A stretch of DNA of 64,000 nucleotides from Leptobrachium leishanense. Its lineage: Eukaryota > Chordata > Amphibia > Anura > Megophryidae. Positions within the stretch are counted from its first letter, which is position 1. Each line of letters starts with the position of its first letter. A program made the position numbers and the translations under genes. The DNA lies in the NCBI GenBank assembly GCA_009667805.1, contig CM019064.1:107916328-107980327 (forward strand), given 5' to 3'. Shown in pieces: positions 42,690-55,134 of the stretch. The notes beneath the pieces are model-generated. The model was not told the origin of the DNA. It made no database searches and was given only the letters and a program-made list of their open reading frames with translations.

Positions 42690-43666
42690 GCATTGCAAAC
42701 ACATACACAGAAATGTTTATTATCCTATTTTAACTATGTACCCCATGTTTCAAGTAAATGATATGCTAATTTTTATAGCAAAAAGCACTAGGTTATGAAT
42801 GAAGGCAAAAATTTTTTTTTAAAAAAAAATTATATCACTGTGAAAAAATGAGATAGAAATGTATTTTAATTATTTTCCTCCTTGTCCTTCACTGCATCAT
42901 TGAAGTACTCAGTGCTAGCTTTATCTTGAATGTGTATATAAAAAAAAGTTCAATATAACATAGGTCTTACAAGTGAATGCTTTTGGTGTTTAAGATATAA
43001 TTTGATCCATAAAAGACACTATTTAAAATCTTTTTTTTTTTAACCACAGTTTACAACTATAGTCTATTAAAGTTTTCTATTGCCTGAAGGAAGGCAAGAC
43101 AGATAAAAGCACCACAATGCTTTCAACGTGTGGCCCTGGGCACAAAATATGTTTTCGTCAACTAATGACTTTCCAATAAAACATTCTTTCTAAACAATGT
43201 CACAAATACAAGTTTATTGAATTATAGTAAATAACATACTTTTATGTGTAGATAATTGTGTAGAAATTTCAGTTAAAATGATTGGGATAAAATAAACAGA
43301 ACAATTTTAACCTATAATTTCCATCTAGCCCAAACTTTATTCTTAACTTATTCTTAACTTGGGTATGATTGAGATGCGAAAATAAATGTGACTTTCTGAA
43401 ATATGCTATTAAATTCTGTATGAAATATTGTACACCTAGGTCAGTTGCCATGGAAATTGTATCCTCTGACAGCATTTCATATGCTGTTACCTAAAAAGAA
43501 ATATAAATAAAAGAGGTTAAAGCATGAGTTTTTAAATAACTCGCATTAAATGACAACCTTAAATTACACAAAGTAAGGGCTTCCTACAAGACAACAAGGT
43601 ACACCAAATTAACACTCACATATCAAAGATTTTGCTTTGCAACCTACATAAAGTATGTTTAACCTC
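42690..43666. other. AT-rich sequence, no gene seen
   Basis: No coding signature or repeat terminus that I recognise. Confidence 0.5.
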
Positions 43667-43670
43667 TTAA

Positions 43671-44870
43671 CCCTTTCGCTGCTGAGCCTTTTCCTGCCCC
43701 TGTGCTGAAGTCATTTTTACCGCTTTCGCTCATCATGTTTAACCACGTTTTGAAGCCATATTTTGATATATGACCCAGACATATTATATATCGTTCTTTC
43801 CGGCAGACTCGGCAGATTCATAATATGTCATTATTATATGTATACGTCATGTCCTGTCTGTATATTATAACAAAAAATGCAATAAAATATGAATTTTCAA
43901 TAATTTACTATGTGTAAAGTTTTTCACATTTTAACATGCGAGCATTTGCGGTTATGTTTTCTATGGGGTGCGCTTGTTAAAAAAATTAGAAATTGGGACT
44001 CGTTACACTTTTTTTGGGGAAAATGTCGCTATTTTTAACAAACGCACCGCATACAAAAATCGTTAGTGCAGCATCATGGTTCACACTATAACTGAAATGG
44101 GAACAATATTGCAGCACTAACAAAACAAAAACAAAAACAAAACTTGTTTATTTATTTTTTTTATATATTTTTTTTAAATACTTTTTTATTTTTATTTAAA
44201 TTTTTTTTTTATTAAACTTTTTTCATGGTCATATTTGGTATCGTTGGAAAGGCCATGCTCTGGCCGATCCAACAATATCAAACATTAACCCCTAGCTGCC
44301 ACGGAGCAGGAGATTCATTGGAACCCCCTATCTCCACCATTTGTGGCAGCTAGGGGTTAACTCCAGGACTGGCGTTGCTATGCACGATGACGCCAGTCCT
44401 CAGGGGGAGTTCCCGGAGGCTTGGCAGACATCCAAGATGTCGGCCAGCTCCAGGAGAGGATCACGATCTGGCGTTTTTCAGCGCCGAATCGTGATCCGGC
44501 TCCCCAGGGGTTAATGACAGCCACCGTTTGGAAGGGCAGGCTGTGCCTACCTTAACTTTGTGCCCCCTGCCGATCAGGAGGGAGAGAGGTCTGAAGGACC
44601 TCGCCCCTCCCTTTCAGGTACCTCCTCCGCACACACGGGGGGCGCCTGAATTAGATGTCATCGCGCCGCCGCGATGACATCTAATGGCCCTGCCGGCATC
44701 CCGGAGTGCTGAGCTGACATCCAAGATGTCAGCCCACACCGGGGGGGGTGCAGCAATCTGCTGGAATCTGGCGGATTGCTGCCTCCTGTGCATGGACGCG
44801 CTGAGCGCGTCCATAGCACAGGAGAACCACTTGGCTGGACGCACTGAGCGCGTCCATAGCAGCCAAGTGG
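43671..44870 (+). mobile_element. piggyBac-like non-autonomous element, full length
   Basis: TTAA flanks both ends (43667-43670, 44871-44874). The left end is CCCTTTCGCTGCTGAGCC. The right end is GCAGCCAAGTGG, which is not a perfect inverse of the left, as also in the copy ending at 27458. GGACGCGCTGAGCGCGTCC-type hairpins occur near the right end. It is homologous to 36392-37617 along its length. Confidence 0.87.
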
Positions 44871-44899
44871 TTAAGGGCAGGGTAAATTTTACAAGTTTG

Positions 44900-47041
44900 G
44901 CACTCTTTTAAAAGTAGAAGTGTGCTGAGCTTATTTTGACATTTTTTTCTCATCATGTTTAAACGCAATTTGAAATCACGTTTTATTGTACGACTGAGAC
45001 AAATTATATATCCTTTTTTTTCGCAAGACTTGGCAGATTCAGAATATATCATTATTATATGTATACGTCATGCCCTGCCAGAATGCTATAACAAAAAGTT
45101 TTAAAAAATGCGAATTTTCAATAAAATTTCAACCATCCACAGCGTGTAAAGTAATTTTTTTCACATTTTGTCATCCGAGCCTTTGCGGTTATATATCACT
45201 AGCTTTTGCCCGCGGCTTCGCTTGCGTGGATTTTCGGATTTGTTAAAATTGTTTTTTAAAAGAAACTTGAGGTTTTTTTGGTAGAACCCCCCTTTCCCCC
45301 CACTTGGGATTTTTGGAAAATTGTAAAACACGTGTTTTTTTATTTTTCAAGAAAAATGTAAGTGCCAAGTTTCACACCTCTAACATCTTTGGTTTTTGAG
45401 ATATAGGTATACTGATAAAAGTATTCACATCCCTTTCCCCCATCCCCCTTAACTGGATTTTCAGAAAATGGTAAACCATGGGGGTTTTTTTGCACGAAGA
45501 TTGTAAATATCGAATTTCACATCTGTAGCATCATTGGTTTTTGAAATATAGGTATAGTGATAAAGGTATTCATCCCCCTTTTTGCCCCCCCCACTGGATT
45601 TTTGTAAAATGGTAAAATATGTGTTGTTTTATTTTCAAGACGAATCTAAATACCAATTTTCACGTCTGTAACATCTTCTGTTTTTGAGATATAGGTATCC
45701 TGTTGAAAAGTATTCACCCCCTTTTTTCACCCACCATGGTAAAACATGTGTTTTTTTATTTTTCAAGAAGATTGTAAGTGCCAGATTTCACACCTGTAAC
45801 ATCTTTGGTTTTTGGGAATATAGGTATACTGTTAAAATTATTCAACCCCCCTTTTTAACCACTCCCTCTGGATTTTTGGAAAATGGTAAAATAGGTGTTT
45901 TTTTGTTTCTCAAGATGAATCTAAATACCGATTTTCACGTCTGTAACATCTTCTGTTTTTGAGATGTAGGTATCCTGTTTACAAGTATTCACCCCCTTTT
46001 TTTACCCCCTTATGGGTGGATTTTCCTATATTCCTTCCTTAGTGGGCCCCTACATCATAAAAACAGTGTACCTTCAAAATTTCACGTTCCTAGTTTAAAC
46101 GGTTTCAGCTGGACGTTGATGAGTCAGTCAGTCAGGACTTTCGCGTTTATATATATAGATGTATTTAACCCCCCATTTTGGCCCCCCCATGGAATTTTCA
46201 GAAAATGGTAAAATACGTGTTTTTTGTTATTTTTCAAGAAGAAACTAAATACCGATTTTCACGTCTGTAACATCTTCTGATTTTGAGCTATAGGTATCCT
46301 GTTTAAAATATTCAACCCCCTTTTTCACCCCCTTAGGGGCAGAGTTTCCAAAAATCCTTCCTTAGTGGGTGCCTACATCATAAAAACAGTGCACCGTCAA
46401 AATTTCACGTTCCTAGGTTAAACGGTTTCAGCTGGGCATTGATGAGTCAGTCAGCCAGTCAATCAATCAGTCAGTCAGTCAGGACTTTCACGTTTATATA
46501 TATAGATATGGGGTATGCGTGTTGAAAAAATAAGTGGGAACCCGTTACTTTATTTTTCTGAGAAATTACTTGATTTTAGCTAAAACTTCCCCAAAAAATC
46601 GTTAGTGCAGCATCGTTGTTCACAGTATAAATGAAATGTGAACAATAGTGCTGCATTAATAAAATAAAAAACATGTATTATTTTTAATTAATTTATTTTT
46701 TATTATTATTATTTTAATTTTTTTAATTTTATTTTTACTTTTAATATGGTCATGTTTGGTATAATTGGAAAGGCCATGCTCTAGCCATACCTGTCATTAG
46801 AGGGATCCAAAGGATCCCCCTCCCCTTCAGGCACTCCCCCTGCTTTGGAGGGCGGGGATCTGAAACTGACATCAGTGCGACGGGAGGTTATAAAAACCTG
46901 CGTGGGACCAGCAGAGAGAGGTGAGTATCGGCGGGAGGTGGGCTTCAGAAGCACTATACCGCTGGGACGTATTATGCCGTCCTGCGGCATTAAAACCTGC
47001 TTGATGCAGGATGGCATAGCACGTCCTGCATCCTAAAGGAG
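44900..47041 (+). mobile_element. piggyBac-like element split by another insertion
   Basis: The left part (44900-45194) follows the family from GTGTGCTGAGC through the GCTCATCATG and CATTATTATATGTATACG blocks to TTGCGGTTATAT. The right part (46508-47041) resumes with ATGGGGTATGCGTG and runs to a terminus before TTAA (47042-47045). The order matches the intact copies once 45195-46507 is removed. The left TTAA end itself is not clear. Confidence 0.82.
45195..46507 (+). mobile_element. Unclassified element starting CTAGCTTTTGCCCGCGGC
   Basis: It begins ATCACTAGCTTTTGCCCGCG, and the start is followed by about six imperfect units of ~140-150 bp. Each unit contains GAAAATGGTAAAAC, TTTCACRYCTGTAACATCTT and GAGATATAGGTAT. 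Two tail copies, each with AAATTTCACGTTCCTAG, GTTTCAGCTGG, a (GTCA)n stretch and GTTTATATATATAGAT, end at 46160 and 46507. It interrupts a piggyBac-like element. No protein motif. The start and tail style are known to me from non-LTR-related repeats in various animals, but I cannot name the family. Another copy runs off the window at 63836-64000. Confidence 0.75.
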
Positions 47042-47045
47042 TTAA

Positions 47046-47789
47046 GAAACTATTATAAAAGGGGTTAAAAATATGTACTGCTGACAAAGGCAGAATCTGC
47101 CTTCTCCAGCAGTACCTTTCTTTTTTTTCTAGCTCCAACTGTTGGGGAGGGTGAGTGGTCAAAGGACCCCCCCTCCCCTTTCAGGTTCCCCCTGAAAATG
47201 ACTTCACTGCAACGGCTGTGGTCCATAAAAAATGTTGGGCAGGCTTCAAGGAAGCCTGTCCGGCGTGGGACCGCAGCTAGAGAGGTGAGTATAGGGAGGG
47301 TGGGGGGTTAAAGGACCATGATGTACATAGAGTGGCCTTTCTCCTTTAGGGGGATTTTCCCCAGGACAAATATGTACATCAGTGACCCTTATGGAGTTAA
47401 AGGAGAACATTATATAGGGTATCAATGGTAAAGCCCAGTCAATGTTGTGCGCACCGACACATACCCTGTATTTTTTTTGTCATGATACATAAAACAAAAC
47501 AGTAATTAGGAATTAGACCAGTCATGCTAGATGAAAAATTATAGATCCAAAGCACTATAGAGAGTAACAGTTAAACTCTGATATTTGACATAAAAGGCCT
47601 GGGGTGTACATATTTGATATTTGCAGTATGAGTTTTTAGTGGTTCTGTTTGCGTTGCTTAGATTTTTCCAGGATATATATACAGTATATATATATATATA
47701 TATATATATAATAATAATAAAAGTCCATATAAAAATAGGTACTACTTGTTTCAAAATGTCCTTACACCCATTTATTATTTTAATCTGCA
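47046..47789. other. No gene; second TTAA-type terminus and (TA)n tract
   Basis: 47046-47400 contains GGAGGGTGAGTGGTCAAAGG and GTGGGACCGCAGCTAGAGAG, parallel to 46800-46930, and closes at GGAGTTAA (about 47393-47400). It looks like a partial tandem copy of the piggyBac-like right part. A TATATATA tract lies at about 47684-47710. Confidence 0.5.
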
Positions 47790-48366
47790 GTAAGAAGTCT
47801 ATTGATTTTTTTTAGGATCTTTTAGGCATTTTTCTGGATTTTTTTAGCAAACTTTTATTCCGTTTAGTTTTTTTTAAAAGCGTTTTTTCTTTATTCTGTA
47901 AAATAACTTTTTATTATCATTCAAAGGATTTTGGATGTAAATTAGGATGCAAATTCCAGGCATTTTCATTCAGTAGTTTTTTTGCAAACATCGTTTCAAT
48001 TTTCAAACTTAATTTTTTTTCTACCCTGTTCGTCAGATTGTCGTCTTTTTCTGGCGGCTGGTCTGCACTGTGTTCGTTGGCACGTTGTGGCTTTTTCTGA
48101 CGTGTTCGGCGTGTATTTTGCAGCGGTTCCGTTTGGTTTTCGGCTGGTGTTCGGCGTTTTTTCGGTGGTTTTTCGGCGGTTGTTCGGCAGGTTTGCGACA
48201 GGTTTTTGACAGGTTTTCGACAGGTTTTCCCTGCACTCCGGGGACCCTGCGGTGAATGCTCAATTCACAGTAGGGTGGAGAACTTTGATTCCCCGAATTG
48301 TAGGGAAGTGCGGGGAACGAGAGGGCGCTGGAATGTCAGTGACATTTCGGTGATCTCTGAATAACA
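47790..48366 (-). mobile_element. GGGTTATTCAAAGAG-family long element, minus strand
   Basis: The end GATCTCTGAATAACAG is the reverse family terminus. Internal blocks TTTTCTGGCGGCTGGTCTGC, TTTCCCTGCACTCCGGGGAC and TTTTTAGGCATTTTTCTGG match sister copies. Left terminus absent. Confidence 0.75.
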
Positions 48367-49965
48367 GACTATATAAACTCTATATTAAGTTAAACCACAA
48401 ACTGAACCACAAAAGAATGCGACAGACACTGGCTGAGATTTACTCAAAAACTGTTATTTTGATACTAAATTTATCCATGTGAAGAAAATATATTTTAAAA
48501 TATAAAAAATGGTAATATATACAAAAATGGGCAGTTTTAGCAAAGACAACTAGTTTTGTTTTTCTATTGGGAATGGTTTATGTATGTAGTGGGGCTGGAT
48601 GTACAGAGAGTATGCTGTTGTCCAAGTTGGGAATAGAGAGGAAGGCAGATTTTTTATGTATATTTCAAAATATCTTACATTAAAGTTAAACATATCATTC
48701 AACATACTTTATAATATAACAAAAAAATAAGTAACTAGTAAAAAAAATTCATACGATTTATATATGAAATGGGGCTGGACCAGACAGCTTACACTGCTGC
48801 CCAGGATGTGAATAGAGGGAGAACCTGATGTTCGTTATGTTTATTTTAAAATTTCTTACATTATCACATTATCTCACACAAATTTGTCTAAGGCCCCTAG
48901 AGATATTTTCCTGTTATTATTTTAAGGAATTAATATTTTATTTTACTTTTCATATTTGATTGGACCTCAGATTTTGTTCTTTGCAATGGTTTTATGTTAA
49001 CATATATTTATCTCTGTTTGCTGTCACATACCTTTTTATTTTCACAATGAAGCTTATTAATTACATTTTGAAACCGCAGCCTGTCTTTCTGCATCAAGTC
49101 AATACTTTCTGCTCATCGTGTCTTGGAGGCTATTTTTGTCCCCATTGACCCCTTGTTCCGAAATGCTTGAAAAATGCTCTCGTTTTGCTTCTTTTCTTGA
49201 ATATACAGTAAATGCTGTAACATTCTTTTTCATATCATTCAATCAATGTTTCCTGGAGTATTTGCTCTAAGCATGGTATAGGAACACATTTTGTCATGCT
49301 AAACCATTTATTATGAAATTGCAGAGTAATGTCATTCTTTATTGTTATGAATACATTAACCAGTTAAGAAGCAATGACCGTAGTTGTGATAGGAGATCCT
49401 ACATACAGTGTTCTTCTAATTTACTGTCAGAGTCTATTATAGTTTTGACAAGGTTAAATATGCAGGCTATTCTGTCATTATCTAAATCCTGCATGAATCA
49501 TATTATGATTACAATATTTATGTGGTCGTCAATGAGTTAACCTAATAAAGTGTAATTGTCAAGGTACATTTCTTTGCATGCTATGTCTAAAGTAAAACAT
49601 CTAGAGCTCGATTCTGGCTGAGCCAGTAATTAGGAGATGAAAATGGCAAAAGGTCTTGCGAAATGCTATGTTTTCAGTTCGGTTAATAATATTTGGGAAC
49701 TATAAGTAGATACTGGCGGCGGCATCAAACACCGCTACTGGTTTACTCTTCTAGAAATCATAGGACACCTTGGATACTTTAGCAAAACCAGCGTAAACTC
49801 ATGTGAAATTGATATTGAGGAATCAAAAGACTAATGAAAGGGCCCCGGGAACGTTTTTTTCTGTGGACTTCTGTTTCCAGGGGAACTGGAGGCACTGGAT
49901 GCTAACCTCTAAATAGTGTGATGAGGGGTAAGCATTACTCTTTTTTTTAGCTTCGTCTTTCAGCC
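48367..49965. other. AT-rich sequence, no gene seen
   Basis: No coding signature. Two similar phrases, GTAGTGGGGCTGGATGTACA (48577) and GAAATGGGGCTGGACCAGAC (48768), each followed by a GAATAGAG context, hint at an old duplication of about 190 bp. Confidence 0.45.
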
Positions 49966-50195
49966 AAATTTTGGCAAATTACCAGCAAAATACGACACCT
50001 GTTCTACGACAGTGAACTCCTCATAGAAAAGCAATGGGTAAAATATTCAGAGAACACTGAACAGCAAAGAAATGGCAGTGAAATGCCCTGATGTTTGGTG
50101 GTTTCATTTGGCAGGTTTAAACAGCCAAATCCCATAGGTTTCAATGTTAAAAATATTTCCGTTTTTATACAATATCTATTAAACTGTTGAAAGAG
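49966..50195. repeat. GGGTTATTCAAAGAG-family internal fragment
   Basis: It contains AAATTACCAGCAAAATACG, ATTCAGAGAACACTGAACAG and AAATCCCATAGGTTTCAATG. These recur in the same order at 50520-50700 and 60370-60560. No termini. Confidence 0.65.
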
Positions 50196-50439
50196 TAGGG
50201 TGAAACTACCCTTAATTAATTACAGTATGCAGGGACTGCCACCATAGTTTACCATAGTTTTTCCACTTTAGTTTGAGCTAAAATTGTCTAGTATAGTGTA
50301 GTTTTCAATGGACTTTCCACCGTAGCTTCTGTCACAGTGGTCTAGCCTAGAGGTCACTGTAGTTTCTAATGCTTTTTGAGGTGAAGTTGCCCAACATTGC
50401 TTTTACCACTATTTTCAGCATTTTTTGTATGAGAAGGCT

Positions 50440-51298
50440 ATGGAGAATACTACATTAAATAGACAAACAGTGAATTTCCCCATATGGTACAATTCCGTGG
50501 CCATTCGGCAATTCAAAAAGCTGTCAGTTTGCCAAATATTGGAGAATTGCCAGCAAAATACGGTGATCTTCGGCAGCAGTGAACACCCGATAGACAAGTA
50601 ATGGTTAATCTATTCAGGGAACACTGAACAGCACCGGAATGCCCTGATTTTTGGGGGTTTCATTCAAGAGGTTTAATCAGGCAAATCCCATAGGTTTCTT
50701 TGTAAAAAAATCTTCACTTTTCTTAAACATTAATTCGACCATTTATTCTTTTCATTTGCAGCAAAAGTCTCTTTATTTATTTAGGACTTTTTTAGGCATT
50801 TTTCTGGATTTATTGATCAAATTCTTTTTCCGTTTTTTTTATATGGCAGTTTTTTTTTCTGTAATAGACTTATGTATTATTATTCATAGGACCTTATCTA
50901 TTATTTCCAGCATTTTTCTGCAGTGGTTTTTTTGAAAATGTGGTTTAAACGTTGCATTGTTTTGTTGTATTATTTACCCCTGTTTATCGGCTCGTTGGCT
51001 TTTTTCAGCGGCTGGTCGGCACTCTGTCTGGCAGGTTGTTGGCTTTTTTCAAAAAGATTCAGCGGTTTTGCAGTGGATCGTCGGATGCATTCGGCGTTTT
51101 TTTGGCAGTTTTGCCGATCAATTCGGCGGTATTGTGGAAGCTTTTTGGATGTGTCTGGTGGCTCATTCACTACACTTCTGGGACCCTGCGATGAATGCTG
51201 AATTCACTGCAGGGTTGGAGTATTGAACTTGCCGAAGTGCAGGGAATGGGAGAGCACAGAAATGCTGGTGACATTTCGGTGCTCTCTGAATAACCCTG
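50440..51298 (-). mobile_element. GGGTTATTCAAAGAG-family long element
   Basis: The right end is GTGCTCTCTGAATAACCCTG (51279-51298). The interior includes TTTGCAGCAAAAGTCTCTTT, TTCAGCGGCTGGTCGGCACT and CTTCTGGGACCCTGCGATGA. The left end is only approximate; AATTCCGTGGCCATTCGGC near 50490 parallels the start of the element at 60294. Confidence 0.75.
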
Positions 51299-52177
51299 AA
51301 AGTATATTCACCATCATTGCAAATAATGGAAGAAGAATGATAAATTGAGGATAGCTCCTTTTAACACTTTTTATAGACAAATTATGGTGGTATCATTGTT
51401 TATCGTAGTACAACCTCGTTCATTGTTGTTTGTAGGAACTTTGCCTCCCGAAAAGTTAGAGAAAGAAAGAGCGAAAGATTGAGAGAGACAAACAGTCAAG
51501 CAGTTAAATCTGCTGGATTCTTTTTTTCGGAAACCTATGCCATTAATATTCTGAATTCCACCAACTTAAAACAATGTAATTTTTTATTGTAATGCCTTAT
51601 ATTTTATATCTTTTCACACATGTTTTACAGGTGTCATTGTGTTTAAAAATATAAATTAAATTCTGCCAGAAAGTTGATTTACGACATGAAACTCTCAAGT
51701 TCAAAAGACCGTCTGTGAGTTTAGTACACATGATTTCAGAGGGAATTCAATATTTAAGTCTCATAATTAAACTAACTTTCCATATGATATGCAATGCAAC
51801 CGCAACAGAATTGAATGGTAACATTCTGGGAAATAGACTGAAATCTGAAGAGGAAATGCAATATCTAAAAATGTTATAAATGATTTATTGTTTTTAAGCA
51901 AGTGTCCTTATTGCTGCCATCCATATCTAATAGGATCTTGGTCAAATTGTTTCTGAAGGCATAAGATTTAAATGTGATGAGCCTTTGGCTTCAGACATTT
52001 TTATGATCAGTCTGTAGGATGAAATAGGGTATGCTTTATAAAATAGCATTTACGAAATGTATATTTAAACAACTGAAGCTCACAGAACTAAAATCAGATG
52101 TTGATTGAAAAATAACTCAATATTTTGGCCTGTTCATCTATTTACATAAAGAAACTTTTGGTGGATTACAGAATATG
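51299..52177. other. No gene seen
   Basis: AT-rich sequence. No recognised terminus or coding signature. Confidence 0.5.
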
Positions 52178-52179
52178 TA

Positions 52180-52361
52180 CCGTATTTTCTGGAGTATAAG
52201 ACGACCGGGTGTATAAGACGACCCCCTAATTTTCCAGTTAAAAAATAGGTTTTGGGCTATACTCGTCATATTGTATTGTATATCCCGCGTATAAGACGAC
52301 CCCCAATTTTTGGGGGATGTTTTTAAGTATAAAAAGTAGTCTTATACACCAGAAAATACTG
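52180..52361. mobile_element. MITE with CCGTATTTTCTGGAGTATAAG ends (182 bp)
   Basis: CCGTATTTTCTGGAGTATA at the left is mirrored by TATACACCAGAAAATACTG at the right. TA flanks both ends (52178-52179, 52362-52363). Internal TATAAGACGACC repeats occur. This terminus type is widespread in vertebrates. No coding content. Confidence 0.87.
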
Positions 52362-53105
52362 TAAGTTGATTTATTATTATTTAGTATTTTGCGGTACATA
52401 AATGCAGTATCACCTGACAGAGATAGTGATACTGAAAGAGAGAAAGAGAGAGCAAGAAAGCTTAAGGCATCTAATGTCATATCACTACTAAGCTACTAAC
52501 AATAACAGCTACCCCTGTACATTTTGGAAACCCCTGAATTTCATTGACTGTGTCTATGAGATCTCATGGCATTTTGACACTTTCTCACAATCTTGCAGAG
52601 AACTATTTGACCACAGTGACCTTCCAATATTGGAAATAACAGAAAATGGATCATGATTTCCTCTTCAGCAGATGATTAGGGCTAAGCATGTGGTATATAG
52701 GGATGAGCTGTTCGGTTCTATCAGTTTGGAGTTCGATTCGATCTTTGGCCGTTCGCAAGTTCGCGAACTTTTTGGCGTGTTCGGTTCGAGTTCACAAAAA
52801 ATTATTTTTTTGAAAAAAGTATAAAAAATGCTTAAAAAATACAAAAAAATCTAGAATTAAAGAGACTCTTTACTGCAGAATATTATAAGCAACGGTTTAT
52901 TAGATATTGAATTAAAAACTAATGTGTACGTGCAAAGATTCTCACCTCTAAATAACCTGTGTTCACAAACGGGCATAAACAACAGGTGTTTTTAGTCTGG
53001 TCTAATGAATTTGATACATTGTATGTATGTAGAGTATACTGAGGGTGTGGTGTCTGCTTCTGAGAAGTGTTAATTTCTCTGCTAAATCTTCCTCTAATAT
53101 GCTGC

Positions 53106-53690
53106 ATTTCACTGCTGTGTGCTTAGCTCATTTTTACCGCTTTCGCTCATCATGTTTAAACACGATTTGAAGCCACATTTTATTAAATAACCCAGACATA
53201 TTAGATATCGTTCTTTCCGGCAGACTCCGCAGATTCATAATATATCATTTTTATATGTATACATCATGTCCTGCCTGTATATTATGACAAAAAATGCAAT
53301 CTAAATTGAATTTTTAATCTTCTGCAGTGTGTAAAGTGTTTTTTTTTCACATTTTAGCACATGAGCGTTTGCGGTTAGGGTGCGCTTGTACAAAAATTAG
53401 AAATGGGGACTTGTTACATTTTGTGGGGGGAATTACGTGATTTATAGCAAACACACCCCATAGAAAAAAATCATTAGTGCATCATCGTTCACATTATAAT
53501 TGAAATGTGAACAATATTTCTGCATTAATAAAAATAAAACCCAAAAAAATACATGTTTTTATTTTCTTTTTTTTACTTTATACCTGGTCATGTTAGGTAT
53601 CATTCGAAAGGCCATGCTCAGGCCTTTCGATTGACACCCTCCATGACCCCCTAGATGCCTGGAGATATCGGGGTTCAAATGAACCCCCTA
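53106..53690 (+). mobile_element. piggyBac-like fragment inside the hAT element
   Basis: TTAGCTCATTTTTACCGCTT, CGCTCATCATGTTTAAAC, TCGTTCTTTCCGGCAGACTC and the CATTATAATTGAAATGTGAA block follow the TTAA family in order. Both termini are missing, and it runs into the minisatellite. Confidence 0.78.
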
Positions 53691-54075
53691 TCTCTACTAT
53701 ATATATATACGCATGATGTGAGCTGGCCTGGGCCTGGGCAATATATATACGCATGATGTGAGCTGGCCTGGGCAATATATATACGCATGATGGCGCATCT
53801 GTGGCTGTCTGTGAGCATGATGTGAGCTGGCCTGGACAATATATATATATGTATGATGTGAGCTAGCCTGGGCCTGGGCAATATATATACGCATGATGTG
53901 AGCTGGCCTGGGCAATATATATACGCATGATGGCGCATCTGTGACTGTCTGTGAGCATGATGTGAGCTGACCTGGGCAATATATATATATACGCATGATG
54001 TGAGCTGGCCTGGGCAATATTTATATAGGCATGATGTGAGCTGGCCTGGGCAATATATATATATATACGCATGGT
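53690..54075. repeat. Minisatellite, about 30-34-bp units
   Basis: Units of ATATATATACGCATGATGTG followed by AGCTGGCCTGGGC. Some carry an extra CTGGGC, and two copies hold a GGCGCATCTGTGGCTGTCTG insert. Open frames on the minus strand translate as repeats and are not genes. Confidence 0.92.
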
Positions 54076-55134
54076 GAAAATTTGCAAAGGATAAGGCACG
54101 CAAAGTGAAATTTTGATGTGTCTGAAATTGAAACTTACGTGACAACTCTTATTTATTTTTTTCGTTAATTTATATTTGTTCCAATACAGTTAATTTTAAT
54201 TTGTTTAATTGAGTTAATTTAAATGGTTTAAAACAGTTTATTTATATTTATTTTACCTTTACTATTGGTGCTTTTCAAACTTTATTCTTAAATAAAAAGA
54301 AATTTAGCAGTTTCATGTTGTGTCGTTTTTTGGGGGGGGGTGCAAGTAGCTGGTCTTGCCTAGGGCGCAAAATAGTCTAGCACCGGCCCTGACCGCATGG
54401 TCCACCCCTACACTCTTCCACAATACCACAGAGGGGTTACTGTATACACTTGCTGGCCTGGCACCAAAGGCACAATATTTGGGTGCACTGCCACTGACAC
54501 ATGTACCAGATTCATATCATCAGAGGGGTTACTGTGTGACGGCACTGTTGCCGACGATAAAAGCCCAATTTTAAAGCACCTATTGTTACTTTCATCCAAA
54601 GCCTGCATAAGTTTTACCATAATTTAGCCAAAAAATCACTAAACTTTTTCTGCACGTCCTAAAATGTCTTTTCATACAGGCTGCCGCCCCAAGCAGTTGT
54701 TTATGAATAGATTAAAGGAAAAGCATTTACCGTCATTTGAAACGTCATTGTTTTGTTTTTAAATGTTTCTATACATCCTAGAAATCCGCCACTTCACGGC
54801 AGGTTATGGGGACCTCCTAGGCACGATATTTGAAGGAATTTTTCATTTTTATTATTAACCCTTATTTCATGGAAAACTCACTGTCCCTTTAAAAACTTTT
54901 TTTTTTTACTTTTTGTCCTTGTTTCCTGTCCCCCAGGGCACTACCCAGACCCCCATACACCTTTTATGGCAAATATCTAGTATATACAGTATGCCCTCTT
55001 GGAGGGCACTCTAAAAATCGAATTTTGAGTCCCATTGACTTGCATTGAGTTCGAGTTCGAATTCGAACATTTGGAAAGTTCGAGTTCGAATGCGAACCGA
55101 ACTCGGGGGTGTTCGGCTCATCACTAGTGGTATA

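Larger units (their letters stand above)
52698..55126 (-). mobile_element. hAT-type non-autonomous element (2.4 kb)
   Basis: Ends TAGGGATGAGCTGTTCGG and GTTCGGCTCATCACTA are inverted. The perfect 8-bp duplication GTGGTATA (52690-52697, 55127-55134) flanks them. TAGGGATG-type ends with 8-bp duplications are the hAT signature. Near both ends, runs of GTTCGAACTCG-type subterminal repeats may bind transposase. Inside are a piggyBac-like fragment (53106-53690) and a minisatellite (53690-54075). Its right part is the reverse of the left part of the element at 55452. No transposase remains. Confidence 0.93.

Noticed and set aside
45195..46507. CRISPR-like array, because of regularly spaced ~145-bp repeats
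   Set aside because: The repeats are long, imperfect and contiguous without unique spacers, there are no cas genes, and the context is a vertebrate-type genome.
53675..54145. Minus-strand repeat protein (SSHHAYIYIAQ type)
   Set aside because: It is produced by the ATATATACGCATGATGTGAGC minisatellite and has no family resemblance.
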